From: Corynebacterium pilosum DSM 20521 = CIP 103422
Lineage (GTDB): Bacteria > Actinomycetota > Actinomycetes > Mycobacteriales > Mycobacteriaceae
Direction of reading: 5' to 3'
Assembly (NCBI RefSeq): GCF_000373805.1
Contig: NZ_KB892438.1
Location: 174,018-238,017 of the forward strand
Length of the DNA stretch: 64,000 nucleotides
The notes under the pieces were generated by a model. It did not search any database, had not been told where the DNA came from, and saw nothing but the letters and a program-made list of their open reading frames with translations. Positions 44,241 to 53,050 of the stretch are shown one piece after another. Positions within the stretch are counted from its first letter, which is position 1; the number at the start of each line of letters is the position of its first letter. The translations under genes and the position numbers were made by a program.

Positions 44241-45194
44241 CTACCAGGGTTGTTCCACCCAGGCGGCGTCGGGAACCACTCGGTTAATCACGTCGAAGGT
44301 GGCATCCATGTTGGTGTACGCCATGATCATGTTCTGGCCTTCTTCACTGGCGCAATCATCCACGTTGAGGCCGGCCTCGGTTCCAGAAACCACGCCGATG
44401 ATCGCGGCGCGCCCGTTGACCTCGGTAAAAACGGGTCCGCCAGAGTCACCCTTGGCGGCACAGACGGTCGCTAAATCTCCAGTTGTTTCGATGGTGGATC
44501 CATCGTCGTTAGTAACGATCTGAACGCCGTCGGGATGATCGAACTGTCCACACGTGTAGCCTGTGGTGCCGCCGGTTTTGCACACGTCCACTAATTCGGT
44601 GTGGAGTTCGCGCACGAGGCCCGTGGGGATCGGGTCGCCGACAACATCCATGAAACGTTCCGTATCGGTGATCTCGATGATGCCGATGTCCACCTTGTAC
44701 CCGTCGTATAAGTCGTCGGAGTGCATGCCTGAATAGACGTAGGTGCCCACTTCTACCCTGTAGTCCCTGGCGGTGGTCGCGTTCGTCGGCCAGACCAAAT
44801 CACCGACGTTGCCGCAATGCCCCGCCGTCACCGCGTAGGCGCGTCCGTCCTCACCGGTAAAGCTAAAGGCCACGGTGCAGGACTGGGCGGTGAAAGGCTC
44901 GCCCGGCTCTGGGTAGAAACTTGTGGACTGGATCAGAGTGCCCGGAGCCCACGGGGCAACGGCCGGGCTCAGCACAGTGGACTCGGGGATGATGTCCGGG
45001 TTCACGGGCGGCGGGGTCTGTGCCGCCTGCATTGCCGCTGCTTCTTCGGCTGTCGGCGTGGTTTTATCGTGGGTGCTTACCCCTAACCACACGACGATGG
45101 CCACGACAAATGCGACCACCACGGCCAGAGCAGTCCATAAGGTCAGCCTGTCTCCGGACTGGTCGCCCCCTGCTCGATGTCGTGCGGCAGACAC
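44241..45194 (-). CDS. Membrane-anchored trypsin-like (S1) serine protease
   Basis: A 317-residue protein with an N-terminal membrane helix (about residues 19-41), a Pro-rich stalk, and an S1 chymotrypsin-fold domain. The His is in AYAVTAGHCGN, the Asp is probably in GYKVDIGIIEI, and the Ser is in AAKGDSGGPVFTEV. Cys residues near each motif suggest disulfides outside the cell. The GTG start overlaps the stop of the 44-residue gene before it as TAGTG, so the two are coupled. The substrate is unknown. Confidence 0.9.
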   Translation of the reverse strand: MSAARHRAGGDQSGDRLTLWTALAVVVAFVVAIVVWLGVSTHDKTTPTAEEAAAMQAAQTPPPVNPDIIPESTVLSPAVAPWAPGTLIQSTSFYPEPGEPFTAQSCTVAFSFTGEDGRAYAVTAGHCGNVGDLVWPTNATTARDYRVEVGTYVYSGMHSDDLYDGYKVDIGIIEITDTERFMDVVGDPIPTGLVRELHTELVDVCKTGGTTGYTCGQFDHPDGVQIVTNDDGSTIETTGDLATVCAAKGDSGGPVFTEVNGRAAIIGVVSGTEAGLNVDDCASEEGQNMIMAYTNMDATFDVINRVVPDAAWVEQPW

Positions 45195-45328
45195 TATTCC
45201 CCTTGCTCTTTGGCCTTCTGCTCTTTGTCCTTCTTTTCTTCTTCGGCCTGAATCTTCAGGTCGCGCACGAACTTCTCTGGATCAAACTCGGTGAAGTATT
45301 CGGGTCCAGCAAACTGTTCCTGTGCCAT
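45194..45328 (-). CDS. 44-residue charged microprotein coupled to the S1 protease
   Basis: A small protein beginning MAQEQFAGPEYFTEFDPEKF and ending in a Lys/Glu-rich helix (EEEKKDKEQKAKEQGE). AAAGGA precedes the ATG by about 9 nt, and its TAG shares a base with the GTG of the protease gene. There is no signal peptide. It lies 31 bp after the thrC stop. The coding evidence is the ribosome site, the coupling and the coherent amphipathic composition; function unknown. Confidence 0.65.
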   Translation of the reverse strand: MAQEQFAGPEYFTEFDPEKFVRDLKIQAEEEKKDKEQKAKEQGE

Positions 45329-45359
45329 GAGGCTGGTTCCTTTCTGGTACGTGGGCTGT

Positions 45360-46805
45360 CTATTTCACGTCCGAGTTAGCGATGGAATCTGCGATGAATC
45401 CCTTCACCTTCTCGGCATCGTTGGGAAGATCGGTGACGAAGCGGCCAGCGTCCATGACATCGGCGAAGCGCTCCGGGGTCTCAGGTTCCTGCCCGGTCGC
45501 CTCCACGATGGTCTCGGAGAACTTCACTGGCAGGGCGGTCTCCAGGGCGACGATCGGGGTGTCCGTGTCATCTTGCCAATCGCGCGCAACCTTCACGGCG
45601 TCCGCGGTGTGCGGGTCGATCATGATGTCGAAGCGGTCGAAGGTGTCCTTGATGGTGGCCACACGGTCAGAGTGGGTGGACTTTCCGGAGTAGAACCCGA
45701 ATTCCTCCCGCACCTTGTTCAAGGTTGCATCGTCTTCTAGCGAGAACCCTCCCGTGTTCACGGCCGTGCCAAAGAGTTCATCGATACGTACCGCGTCACG
45801 GTCCAGCAGGTCATACACGAAACGCTCGAAGTTGGACGCCTTGGAAATGTCCATCGACGGCGAGGATGTCGCCAGCGTTTCAGCGGCGGAACGCGGGATG
45901 TACTTGCCGGTGGTGAAGAAGTCATTCAGCACGTCATTTTCGTTGGTGGCCACGATCAGGCGGTCGATCGGCAGACCCATCTGGCGTGCGATGTGGCCGG
46001 CGCACACATCACCGAAGTTACCGGTGGGCACGCTGAAGGAGACCTTCTGATCATTCGAGTCAGTCACGCGCAGCCACGTGGAAATGTAGTACACGGTCTG
46101 CGCCAACAGACGCGCCCAGTTAATCGAGTTGACCGCACCAATGCGGTACTTCTTCTTAAACTCCGCGTCAGCGTTGACTGCCTTGACCACATCCTGGCAG
46201 TCATCAAACACGCCGTCCAGGGCGATGTTGAAAATATTCGGATCATCCAGGCCGAACATCTGCGCCTGCTGGAAGGGCGTCATCCGCCCGGCCGGGGTCA
46301 GCATGAATACGCGGATGCCGGTGCGCCCGCGCATTGCGTACTCAGCAGAGGAACCGGTATCGCCCGAAGTCGCGCCCAAAATATTAATGGTCTCGCCGCG
46401 GCGGCCCAGCTCATATTCAAACAGTTCGCCCAGCAGCTGCATCGCCATGTCCTTGAAAGCGGCCGTCGGCCCATCCGACAGGTGCGCGATGAACAGGTGC
46501 TCGTCGACACGCGTGACCGGCACAATCTCCTCGGTGTTGAATTTCGGGGTGCGGTAAGCGCGCGCCGTGATCGCTTCGATGTCCTCGTGCGGGATGTCGT
46601 CGATAAAGAGTTTCAGCACCTCAGCTGCCAACTCCGCGTAGCCCTTCTCCTCCAGTAGCGCGCGCCACTGGGTCAGGGTGTCGTCGTTAAGCTCCGGGTA
46701 ACTCACCGGCATGTACAGGCCGCCATCAGGGGCGAGGCCGCCAAGCAGGATGTCGGTGAACTTGTATGGGGTGCGGGAAGAATCGCGAGTTGAAATGTAA
46801 TCCAC
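45360..46805 (-). CDS. thrC: Threonine synthase
   Basis: A 481-residue PLP enzyme of the long threonine synthase class, starting with DYISTRDSSRTPYKFTDILLGGLAPDGGLY as in C. glutamicum. The PLP Lys is in GPTAAFKDMAMQLLGE near residue 112, and the glycine-rich phosphate loop is GNFGD. It converts O-phosphohomoserine to threonine. The GTG at 46805 has no clear ribosome site and may be translated leaderless; upstream in-frame codons lie in the divergent MFS gene's promoter. Confidence 0.94.
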   Translation of the reverse strand: MDYISTRDSSRTPYKFTDILLGGLAPDGGLYMPVSYPELNDDTLTQWRALLEEKGYAELAAEVLKLFIDDIPHEDIEAITARAYRTPKFNTEEIVPVTRVDEHLFIAHLSDGPTAAFKDMAMQLLGELFEYELGRRGETINILGATSGDTGSSAEYAMRGRTGIRVFMLTPAGRMTPFQQAQMFGLDDPNIFNIALDGVFDDCQDVVKAVNADAEFKKKYRIGAVNSINWARLLAQTVYYISTWLRVTDSNDQKVSFSVPTGNFGDVCAGHIARQMGLPIDRLIVATNENDVLNDFFTTGKYIPRSAAETLATSSPSMDISKASNFERFVYDLLDRDAVRIDELFGTAVNTGGFSLEDDATLNKVREEFGFYSGKSTHSDRVATIKDTFDRFDIMIDPHTADAVKVARDWQDDTDTPIVALETALPVKFSETIVEATGQEPETPERFADVMDAGRFVTDLPNDAEKVKGFIADSIANSDVK

Positions 46806-46885
46806 GGTGACTAGCTTACGTGGCCGGCCTCCCGTGCGGGGCACCTGGCTGGCGTAATTGCGGGACGGGACTAGGGTTGCACGAT

Positions 46886-48259
46886 ATGTCATCTTCCTCG
46901 TCCACACCAGAGCCCACACCGGGATCGCGCCCGGACCCGCGCGAAGTCGTCACCACGAAGGCCCTCACGGTGTGGTTGGCGGCGCTGGCCGTGTACATCG
47001 TGGCGATTTTGGGCCGCACATCCTTCGGCGTGGCTGGCGTGGACGCCATCGAAAGATTCGACGTGGACGCGTCGCGCATCGCCGTGTTTACCGCGGTGCA
47101 GATCGGCGTATACGCGTTGGCGCAGATCCCGATGGGGCTGCTCATCGACCGCTTCGGTCCCCGGAAGATGCTGGTCGTCGGCGCGCTGATCATGGCTGCC
47201 GGGCAGACGATCTTGGGCTTAACGACGAGCTACTGGGTCGCTATCGGTGCCCGCGTCCTGATCGGGCTTGGCGACGCCACCGGCTTCCTCTCCGTCATGC
47301 GGATCTTGCCCTACTGGTTCCCCATGAAGAAAACGCCGCTGTTTACCCAGCTCACCTCTGCTGCAGGTCAGATCGGCCAGTTCCTATCCGCGGTTCCCTT
47401 CCTGTGGCTGCTGAACACCTCCGGCTGGACCGTCGCGTTTTTGAGCCTAGGCGCGGTTGGCGTACTGGTCTGCTTGGCCGCCATCGTTGCCGTGTCGGAT
47501 GCGCCTGAGGGCTCGCCTGGCGAGGCCATGGAGAACGCCGCTCGCCAACGCGCAGAACGCATGAGCCTGTCCAGCTCGTTGAAGACCGTGTTTAGCTCCG
47601 CGGTGTGCTGGCAGGCCTTCTTCCTGCACTGGGTGTCCATGGTCTACATGCTGGTCTTCTCCCTGTTGTGGGGCGTACCTCTGATGACGCTGGGCATGGG
47701 CCTTTCTGAGGCCGTCGCCGGCATCGTCCTTGTGGTCAACACCGCGGTGACGATCCTGGCCGGCCCGCTGATGGGCATGGTGTCCTCACGCGCGGGGCAA
47801 CGCCGCGAGCTTGCCGGCATCTTCTTTTCGCTGGTGCATACCGTCGGATGGGTGGTGTTCTTCTGGTCACCGACCCCGCGCACCCTAGCGGCCGTGATCG
47901 TGATGCAGCTATTCATCGGCATTCTCACCCCCGCCGCGAACTACGGTTTCGATTCCGTGCGTGAGAAACTGCCCCGCGCTGTGGTCGCCACCGGCACCGG
48001 AATGGCCAACATGGGTGGCTTCATCGCAGGGATGCTCGCCGCCCAGTTGATGGGCCTGCTGCTGGACTACTCCTCCCACGGGCTGGAGTACCAGTGGGCC
48101 GATTTCCGCTTCGCCTGGCTTGCCGTGTTCGTCGTGTGGGGTATCGGCATGATCGGCCTGATCACATCACGGGTGATTCTCAAGCGCGGCGAGGCGGCCC
48201 GCGCGTCGTCTGGCCCCGTGGTCATCGTCGATGAGCAGGAGCCGCGTCACGACGATTAA
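46886..48259 (+). CDS. MFS transporter
   Basis: A 457-residue twelve-helix transporter of the major facilitator superfamily. The loop 2-3 motif is LLIDRFGPRKMLVVG (G-x-L-a-D-r-x-G-r-k-x-x-l type). It is divergent from thrC with 80 bp between, as in C. glutamicum. The substrate is not known; the linkage with thrC is conserved but gives no proof of an amino-acid function. The ATG at 46886 is preferred because the first helix follows after a Ser/Pro-rich tail. Confidence 0.85.
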   Translation: MSSSSSTPEPTPGSRPDPREVVTTKALTVWLAALAVYIVAILGRTSFGVAGVDAIERFDVDASRIAVFTAVQIGVYALAQIPMGLLIDRFGPRKMLVVGALIMAAGQTILGLTTSYWVAIGARVLIGLGDATGFLSVMRILPYWFPMKKTPLFTQLTSAAGQIGQFLSAVPFLWLLNTSGWTVAFLSLGAVGVLVCLAAIVAVSDAPEGSPGEAMENAARQRAERMSLSSSLKTVFSSAVCWQAFFLHWVSMVYMLVFSLLWGVPLMTLGMGLSEAVAGIVLVVNTAVTILAGPLMGMVSSRAGQRRELAGIFFSLVHTVGWVVFFWSPTPRTLAAVIVMQLFIGILTPAANYGFDSVREKLPRAVVATGTGMANMGGFIAGMLAAQLMGLLLDYSSHGLEYQWADFRFAWLAVFVVWGIGMIGLITSRVILKRGEAARASSGPVVIVDEQEPRHDD

Positions 48260-48275
48260 CCCCGCCCACCGGAGG

Positions 48276-48566
48276 TTAGTTGTGGCGCGGTGGTTCCTGC
48301 TTGCCCGTCAAAATATCGATCACGCTGCGGATCGCCGCATCCCCCAACTGCCCCACCGAATCCGGCTGCGTGTTGGCACCCTGGCTTGGAGGTTGGTCCG
48401 CGCCGAAGCGCGTGACTCCGGGCGTGGTCACGGTGATCGATAGTGTGGAGTCCTCCAGCTTCAGCGGTGCCAGCTTGTCCACGCCTGCCACCTCCGCGGC
48501 CTGCACGAGGGCCACAAGGTCAGAAAAGGTTGCGTCTTCGAGGTTGATTGTCATATTTACAGCCAT
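48276..48566 (-). CDS. Small conserved protein of unknown function
   Basis: A 96-residue soluble protein with a helical N-terminal half (DATFSDLVALVQAAEVAGVDKLAPLKLEDSTL region, residues 11-43) and a polar, Gln/Pro-rich middle. It lies 40 bp after glnE's transcript direction end and converges with the MFS gene. No motif recognised; coding is supported by codon use and placement. Confidence 0.55.
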   Translation of the reverse strand: MAVNMTINLEDATFSDLVALVQAAEVAGVDKLAPLKLEDSTLSITVTTPGVTRFGADQPPSQGANTQPDSVGQLGDAAIRSVIDILTGKQEPPRHN

Positions 48567-48606
48567 GCCCCCATGCTAGGCACGCTTGAGGCGCAGCGCA
48601 CGGCCC

Positions 48607-51600
48607 CTACTCCTCGAATTCGAACGTCGGCTCCTCACCCCAGAATACTTCCTCCACCACGCGGTGGGCGCGCCGCGTAGTGCGCAGGTAGTCCTCAAGA
48701 AACTCCTGGTTATTGTGCGGATCATAACCCACAGCACCGGCGACTTGGGCCAACTGTGGCCCAGGGCTAGGCAACTGATCAGTACGCTTACCACGCACCA
48801 GCACTAAGGCGTTGCGGGCATCCGTGGCCAGCAGCCAGGCAGCCTTCAAGGATTCCACCTGCTCCGCGTCGATGATCTCCGCCGCTTCCTCAGAGGCCAA
48901 GAAATCGAGCACTTCCAAGGTGGAGGTGTTGTGCAGCTGGGGGTACTCGTCGGCATGCATCATGGTGATCAGCTGGACGGTCCACTCCACGTCGGTCAGG
49001 CCGCCGCGGCCCAGCTTGGTGTGGGTGTTGCGGTCGGCGCCACGCGGGAGGCGTTCATTGTCCACCCGGGCTTTGATGCGGCGCACCTCGCGGATATCGG
49101 CCTCGCTAGCCCCGCCCGAGGGGTAGCGAAACTTATCGATGGTCTGCAGGAACCGCGTCGACAATTCCTCATCACCGGCCACGTGGGTAGCGCGTTGCAG
49201 CGCCTGCTTCTCCCACACGCCACCCCACTCCTTGTAGTAGCGCTCATAGGACGCGATGGTGCGCGCCACAGGCCCCGACCTGCCCTCCGGCCGCAGCCCA
49301 AGGTCCACCTCCAAGGCGGGATCCCCAGACGGCTTCGCCAGGCGCCGGCGCAGCTGGTCGACGATCTTCGTGGTCCAGTTCAGCGCCTCCGGCTCGTCGA
49401 CTCCATCGGCAGGTTCGGCCACGATCATCACGTCCGCGTCAGAACCGTAGCCCAGCTCATTACCACCCAGGCGCCCCATCCCGATCACCGCGATCCGCGC
49501 CAGCGGCTCCTCCGCCCCACGTTCAACCAGGTCAGCGCGGACCTCTGCAAGAAGCGCGGCCTGCAGCACGGCACGCCACACCCAGGTCAGTTCGTCGCAC
49601 ACTTCGCGAACGTCGATCAGCCCCAGCAGATCGGCAGACGCAATGCGCGCCAGCTCCGATCGTCGTAAAGCACGCGCCACATCGACCGCCTTATCCGGGT
49701 CTTGATGGCGTTTCGACGAAGAAATGATCGCCTTGTACACCTGATCCGGAGCGGCATCCAGAAGCTTGGGGCGCTTCGCACCGTCGCCAAGCAGCTTTAC
49801 GACGTCCGGCGCGCGAATGATCAGGTCCGCAGTATAGGGCGAGGTACCCAGGATGGTCATGAGGCGCTTGCCGACGATCGTCTCATCGCGAAGCATGCGC
49901 AAAAACCACGTGCGGTCGAACGCTGCATCGGACAGCTTGCGGTAATTGAGCAGGCCGGCGTCCGGGTCCGCTGTTGCGGCGAGCCACTCCATGAGCGTGG
50001 GCAACAAGATGGCCTGCAGTTTTGCCTTGCGGCTCGACCCTTTGGCCAGGGCGTTGAGGTGTTCCAGCGCGCGGTCTGGATGCTTGTAGCCAAGGGCGCC
50101 CAGCTGCAGCTTCGCTGAATCGGGGCTCAAGGAGGCCTCGTCGGCATCCGTGCTGAGCTGCGCCACAGAGTTCAGCAGTGGGCGGTAGAACAGCTTCGCG
50201 TGCAGGTTGGACACGCGGCGGCGGACCTCCCGCAGGTGCTTCTCCATCTCCTCCACGGCACTTCTGGTCACCGTGGCCGTGAACCCTACGGTGGTAGCTA
50301 ACCACTTGCGCGCCGCCACGTCATCCTCCGCGGGCAGCGCGTGGGTGCGGCGGAAACGATGCAGCTGCAGGCGGTGCTCGAGGAGGCGCAAGAACTCGTA
50401 GGCCTCGATCAGACTGGCGGCGTCGTCACGCCCGATATAGCCACCGTCCGACAGTGCCTGCAGCGCCTTCACCGTATTGAGCACGCGCAGGGATTCGTCG
50501 AAACGCCCATGCACTAGCTGCAGCAGCTGGACGGCGAACTCCACGTCGCGCAGGCCACCGTTGCCCAGTTTGAGCTCGCGGTCGCGCATGTCCGGCGGCA
50601 CGTTGTCCAGCACGCGGCGGCGCATGGCTTGCACGTCGTCGACGAAGCTGTCGCGGGTGGAGGCCTCCCAGACCATCGGGTCGATGGCCTGCTTGTATTC
50701 GTGGGCCAGTTCCATGTCGCCCGTCATGGGGCGCGCCTTGAGCAGTGCCTGGAACTCCCAGGTCTCAGCCCAGCGTTTGTAGTAGGCCACGTGCGATTCC
50801 ACCGTGCGGACCAAGGCGCCGGACTTGCCTTCGGGCCGCAGGTTCGCGTCCACCTCGAAAAAGCAGGAGGAACCGATGCGGTTGAACTCACTGGCCAGGC
50901 GCGTGGCCTTGGTGGTGGCGGGTTCGGCGACGAAGATGACGTCCACGTCAGAGATATAGTTCAACTCCTGCGCGCCGCACTTCCCCATGGCGATCACGCC
51001 CAGGCGAGTGTCTGGTTCCTCGTCTCCGTAGACGGTGCGCACCGCCACGGCCAGGGCGGCGGTCAGTGCTGCATCGGCGATATCGGTGAGCAACTGGGTG
51101 ACCTCGGTGAACTCGACGCGCGGTGCATCGGCCCCGTAGCCTTTGCGCGCGGCAAAGGTTCCGGCTAGGTCGGCCGCGGCCACGCGCATCATCAGCGTGC
51201 GATACGCCATCCGTAGCGCGTTCTTAGCGTCCTTACCCTCCAGCCCGGCGCGGTAGGTCCCCGGCCCCGTCCCCTGCACGCCGACAGAACCGAGCATCGC
51301 CTGGAAGATTTCCCCGCGCGTGGGGCGAGGGCGCTGCAGCTCCCGCCATAGTTCGGGGTGCGCCGCCAGGTGATCGCCCAGCGCGGTGGATCCACCGAGC
51401 AGCGCCATGAAACGGGTGCGGAAGGTGTCGTCGTCGTGAAGCGCCTGCAAGAGCTCCCCGTAGCCCGCGCCGAGGTTGTCGCGTAAGCGGCGGGCATTAT
51501 TTAAGGCGAGGTCAGGGTCACCGCTGCCCGCGAGGGTCCAGAGGATGGCGGCGCTGTCCCACCCTAAGGCCTCTAGGTCGGCGGCGGCGTGCTCGCTGGA

Positions 51601-51642
51601 CAGGCCCAGCACGGCCGGGGATGGTTGGTTGCTGCGTGCCAC
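48607..51642 (-). CDS. glnE: Bifunctional glutamine synthetase adenylyltransferase/adenylyl-removing enzyme
   Basis: A 1011-residue protein with two nucleotidyltransferase domains: an N-terminal one with IAMGKCGAQELNYISDVDVI near residue 220 and a C-terminal one with GMGRLGGNELGYGSDADVM near residue 725. Each is followed by a GlnD-type helical domain. It attaches AMP to, and removes it from, Tyr406 of GlnA according to nitrogen status. It follows glnA2 by 13 bp, so glnA2-glnE form one unit. Confidence 0.95.
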   Translation of the reverse strand: MARSNQPSPAVLGLSSEHAAADLEALGWDSAAILWTLAGSGDPDLALNNARRLRDNLGAGYGELLQALHDDDTFRTRFMALLGGSTALGDHLAAHPELWRELQRPRPTRGEIFQAMLGSVGVQGTGPGTYRAGLEGKDAKNALRMAYRTLMMRVAAADLAGTFAARKGYGADAPRVEFTEVTQLLTDIADAALTAALAVAVRTVYGDEEPDTRLGVIAMGKCGAQELNYISDVDVIFVAEPATTKATRLASEFNRIGSSCFFEVDANLRPEGKSGALVRTVESHVAYYKRWAETWEFQALLKARPMTGDMELAHEYKQAIDPMVWEASTRDSFVDDVQAMRRRVLDNVPPDMRDRELKLGNGGLRDVEFAVQLLQLVHGRFDESLRVLNTVKALQALSDGGYIGRDDAASLIEAYEFLRLLEHRLQLHRFRRTHALPAEDDVAARKWLATTVGFTATVTRSAVEEMEKHLREVRRRVSNLHAKLFYRPLLNSVAQLSTDADEASLSPDSAKLQLGALGYKHPDRALEHLNALAKGSSRKAKLQAILLPTLMEWLAATADPDAGLLNYRKLSDAAFDRTWFLRMLRDETIVGKRLMTILGTSPYTADLIIRAPDVVKLLGDGAKRPKLLDAAPDQVYKAIISSSKRHQDPDKAVDVARALRRSELARIASADLLGLIDVREVCDELTWVWRAVLQAALLAEVRADLVERGAEEPLARIAVIGMGRLGGNELGYGSDADVMIVAEPADGVDEPEALNWTTKIVDQLRRRLAKPSGDPALEVDLGLRPEGRSGPVARTIASYERYYKEWGGVWEKQALQRATHVAGDEELSTRFLQTIDKFRYPSGGASEADIREVRRIKARVDNERLPRGADRNTHTKLGRGGLTDVEWTVQLITMMHADEYPQLHNTSTLEVLDFLASEEAAEIIDAEQVESLKAAWLLATDARNALVLVRGKRTDQLPSPGPQLAQVAGAVGYDPHNNQEFLEDYLRTTRRAHRVVEEVFWGEEPTFEFEE

Positions 51643-51655
51643 AGCGATCGCTCCT

Positions 51656-52984
51656 TTAGATATTGAAGTTGGTGGCTAATTCCCATTCGGTGATCTGGTC
51701 GGTGTACTCGCGCCATTCGCGCCACTTGGAACGCAGGAAGTATTCGAAGACCTGCTCGCCGAGCACCTCCGCCATGAATTCAGACTTTTCAAGGTGGCGC
51801 AGCGCCTCATCCAGGCTGCCGGGCAGGTCGCGGTAGCCCAGGGCGCGGCGTTCCCGGCGCGTCAGTGCAAAAACATCGTCTTCGGCGGGTTCGGACAGCG
51901 GGTATTCCTCACGGATCCCCTTCAACCCCGCGGCCAAGATGGCGGCGTAGGCCAAGTAGGGGTTGGCCCCAGAGTCTGGGGAGCGCACTTCCACTCGTCG
52001 TGATGCGGGCTTGTTCAGGCGGTACGTCGGCACGCGCACCAGCGCCGAGCGGTTGGACACACCCCAGGTCACGGCGGTCGGCGCCTCCGCGCCGAACTCG
52101 AGGCGCTTATAGGAGTTGACGAACTGGTTAGTCACCGCGGAAATCTCGTGCGCGTGCACCAGGATTCCCGCGATGAAACGGCGGCCCGTAATCGACAGCG
52201 AAATCTCATCATCCGGATCATGGAAGGCGTTGGCGTTGCCCTCGAAGAGGGAGAAGTGGGAGTGCATCGCAGATCCCGCATGCTTCTGGAATGGCTTGGG
52301 CATGAAGGTGGCGCGCACGCCGGAATTCGCCGCCACCGTCTTGATCAGGTAGCGGAAACTGACCACGTTGTCGGCCATGGTCAGCACGTCCGCGTGCCGC
52401 AGGTCGATCTCCTGCTGGCCCGGCGAGGTTTCGTGGTGGGAAAACTCCGTGGTGATGCCCATGGCCTCCAGGGCGTGAATCGCTTCACGACGAAACTTCG
52501 GCGCCCGGTTATACGCTGACTGATCAAAGTAGCCGCCGTCGTCGACCGGTTCCTCCTTATCCTCGCGGCTGACCAGGTAGAACTCAATTTCTGGGCCCAC
52601 GTTGCAGGTGAAGCCTTCGTCGGCAGCCTTGTCCACCTGACGGCGCAACACGTGACGCGGATCGGAAAAGGACGGGTTGCCGTCCGGCATGGAAATGTCG
52701 CAAAACATGCGCGCGGAAATCAGGTCCGGCTCGTCGGCGTCGAAAGGCAGGATCTGGAAGGTGGAGGGGTCCGGCAAAAGCAGCGTGTCGGATTCGCTGA
52801 TGCGGGAAAAGCCTTCGATGGAGGAACCGTCAAAACCCACGCCCTCCTCGAACGCGCCTTCCAGTTCGCTGGGGCTCATCATGACAGACTTCAGCGAGCC
52901 GGAGATGTCAGTAAACCAGAGGCGGATGAATCGGATACCACGTTCTTCAACCGTGCTAAGGACATATTCCTGTTGGCTATTCAT
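51656..52984 (-). CDS. glnA2: Glutamine synthetase-like protein GlnA2
   Basis: A 442-residue GSI-alpha-type protein with GFDGSSIEGF, the FMPKPFQKHAGSAMHSHFSL metal/ATP block, and the NRSALVRVPTYR segment. It lacks the adenylylation loop of GlnA: the equivalent place reads DVFALTRRE without Tyr, so GlnE should not modify it. C. glutamicum and mycobacterial GlnA2 occupy the same position; reported activities differ and mycobacterial GlnA2 is dispensable. It is divergent from the CYTH/CHAD gene. Confidence 0.93.
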   Translation of the reverse strand: MNSQQEYVLSTVEERGIRFIRLWFTDISGSLKSVMMSPSELEGAFEEGVGFDGSSIEGFSRISESDTLLLPDPSTFQILPFDADEPDLISARMFCDISMPDGNPSFSDPRHVLRRQVDKAADEGFTCNVGPEIEFYLVSREDKEEPVDDGGYFDQSAYNRAPKFRREAIHALEAMGITTEFSHHETSPGQQEIDLRHADVLTMADNVVSFRYLIKTVAANSGVRATFMPKPFQKHAGSAMHSHFSLFEGNANAFHDPDDEISLSITGRRFIAGILVHAHEISAVTNQFVNSYKRLEFGAEAPTAVTWGVSNRSALVRVPTYRLNKPASRRVEVRSPDSGANPYLAYAAILAAGLKGIREEYPLSEPAEDDVFALTRRERRALGYRDLPGSLDEALRHLEKSEFMAEVLGEQVFEYFLRSKWREWREYTDQITEWELATNFNI

Positions 52985-53050
52985 ACCTCCGACTGTAGCG
53001 TTTCGCGCCGACTAGCATTATGGGAAAAGCACCCCGAAAGGCAGGACCCC

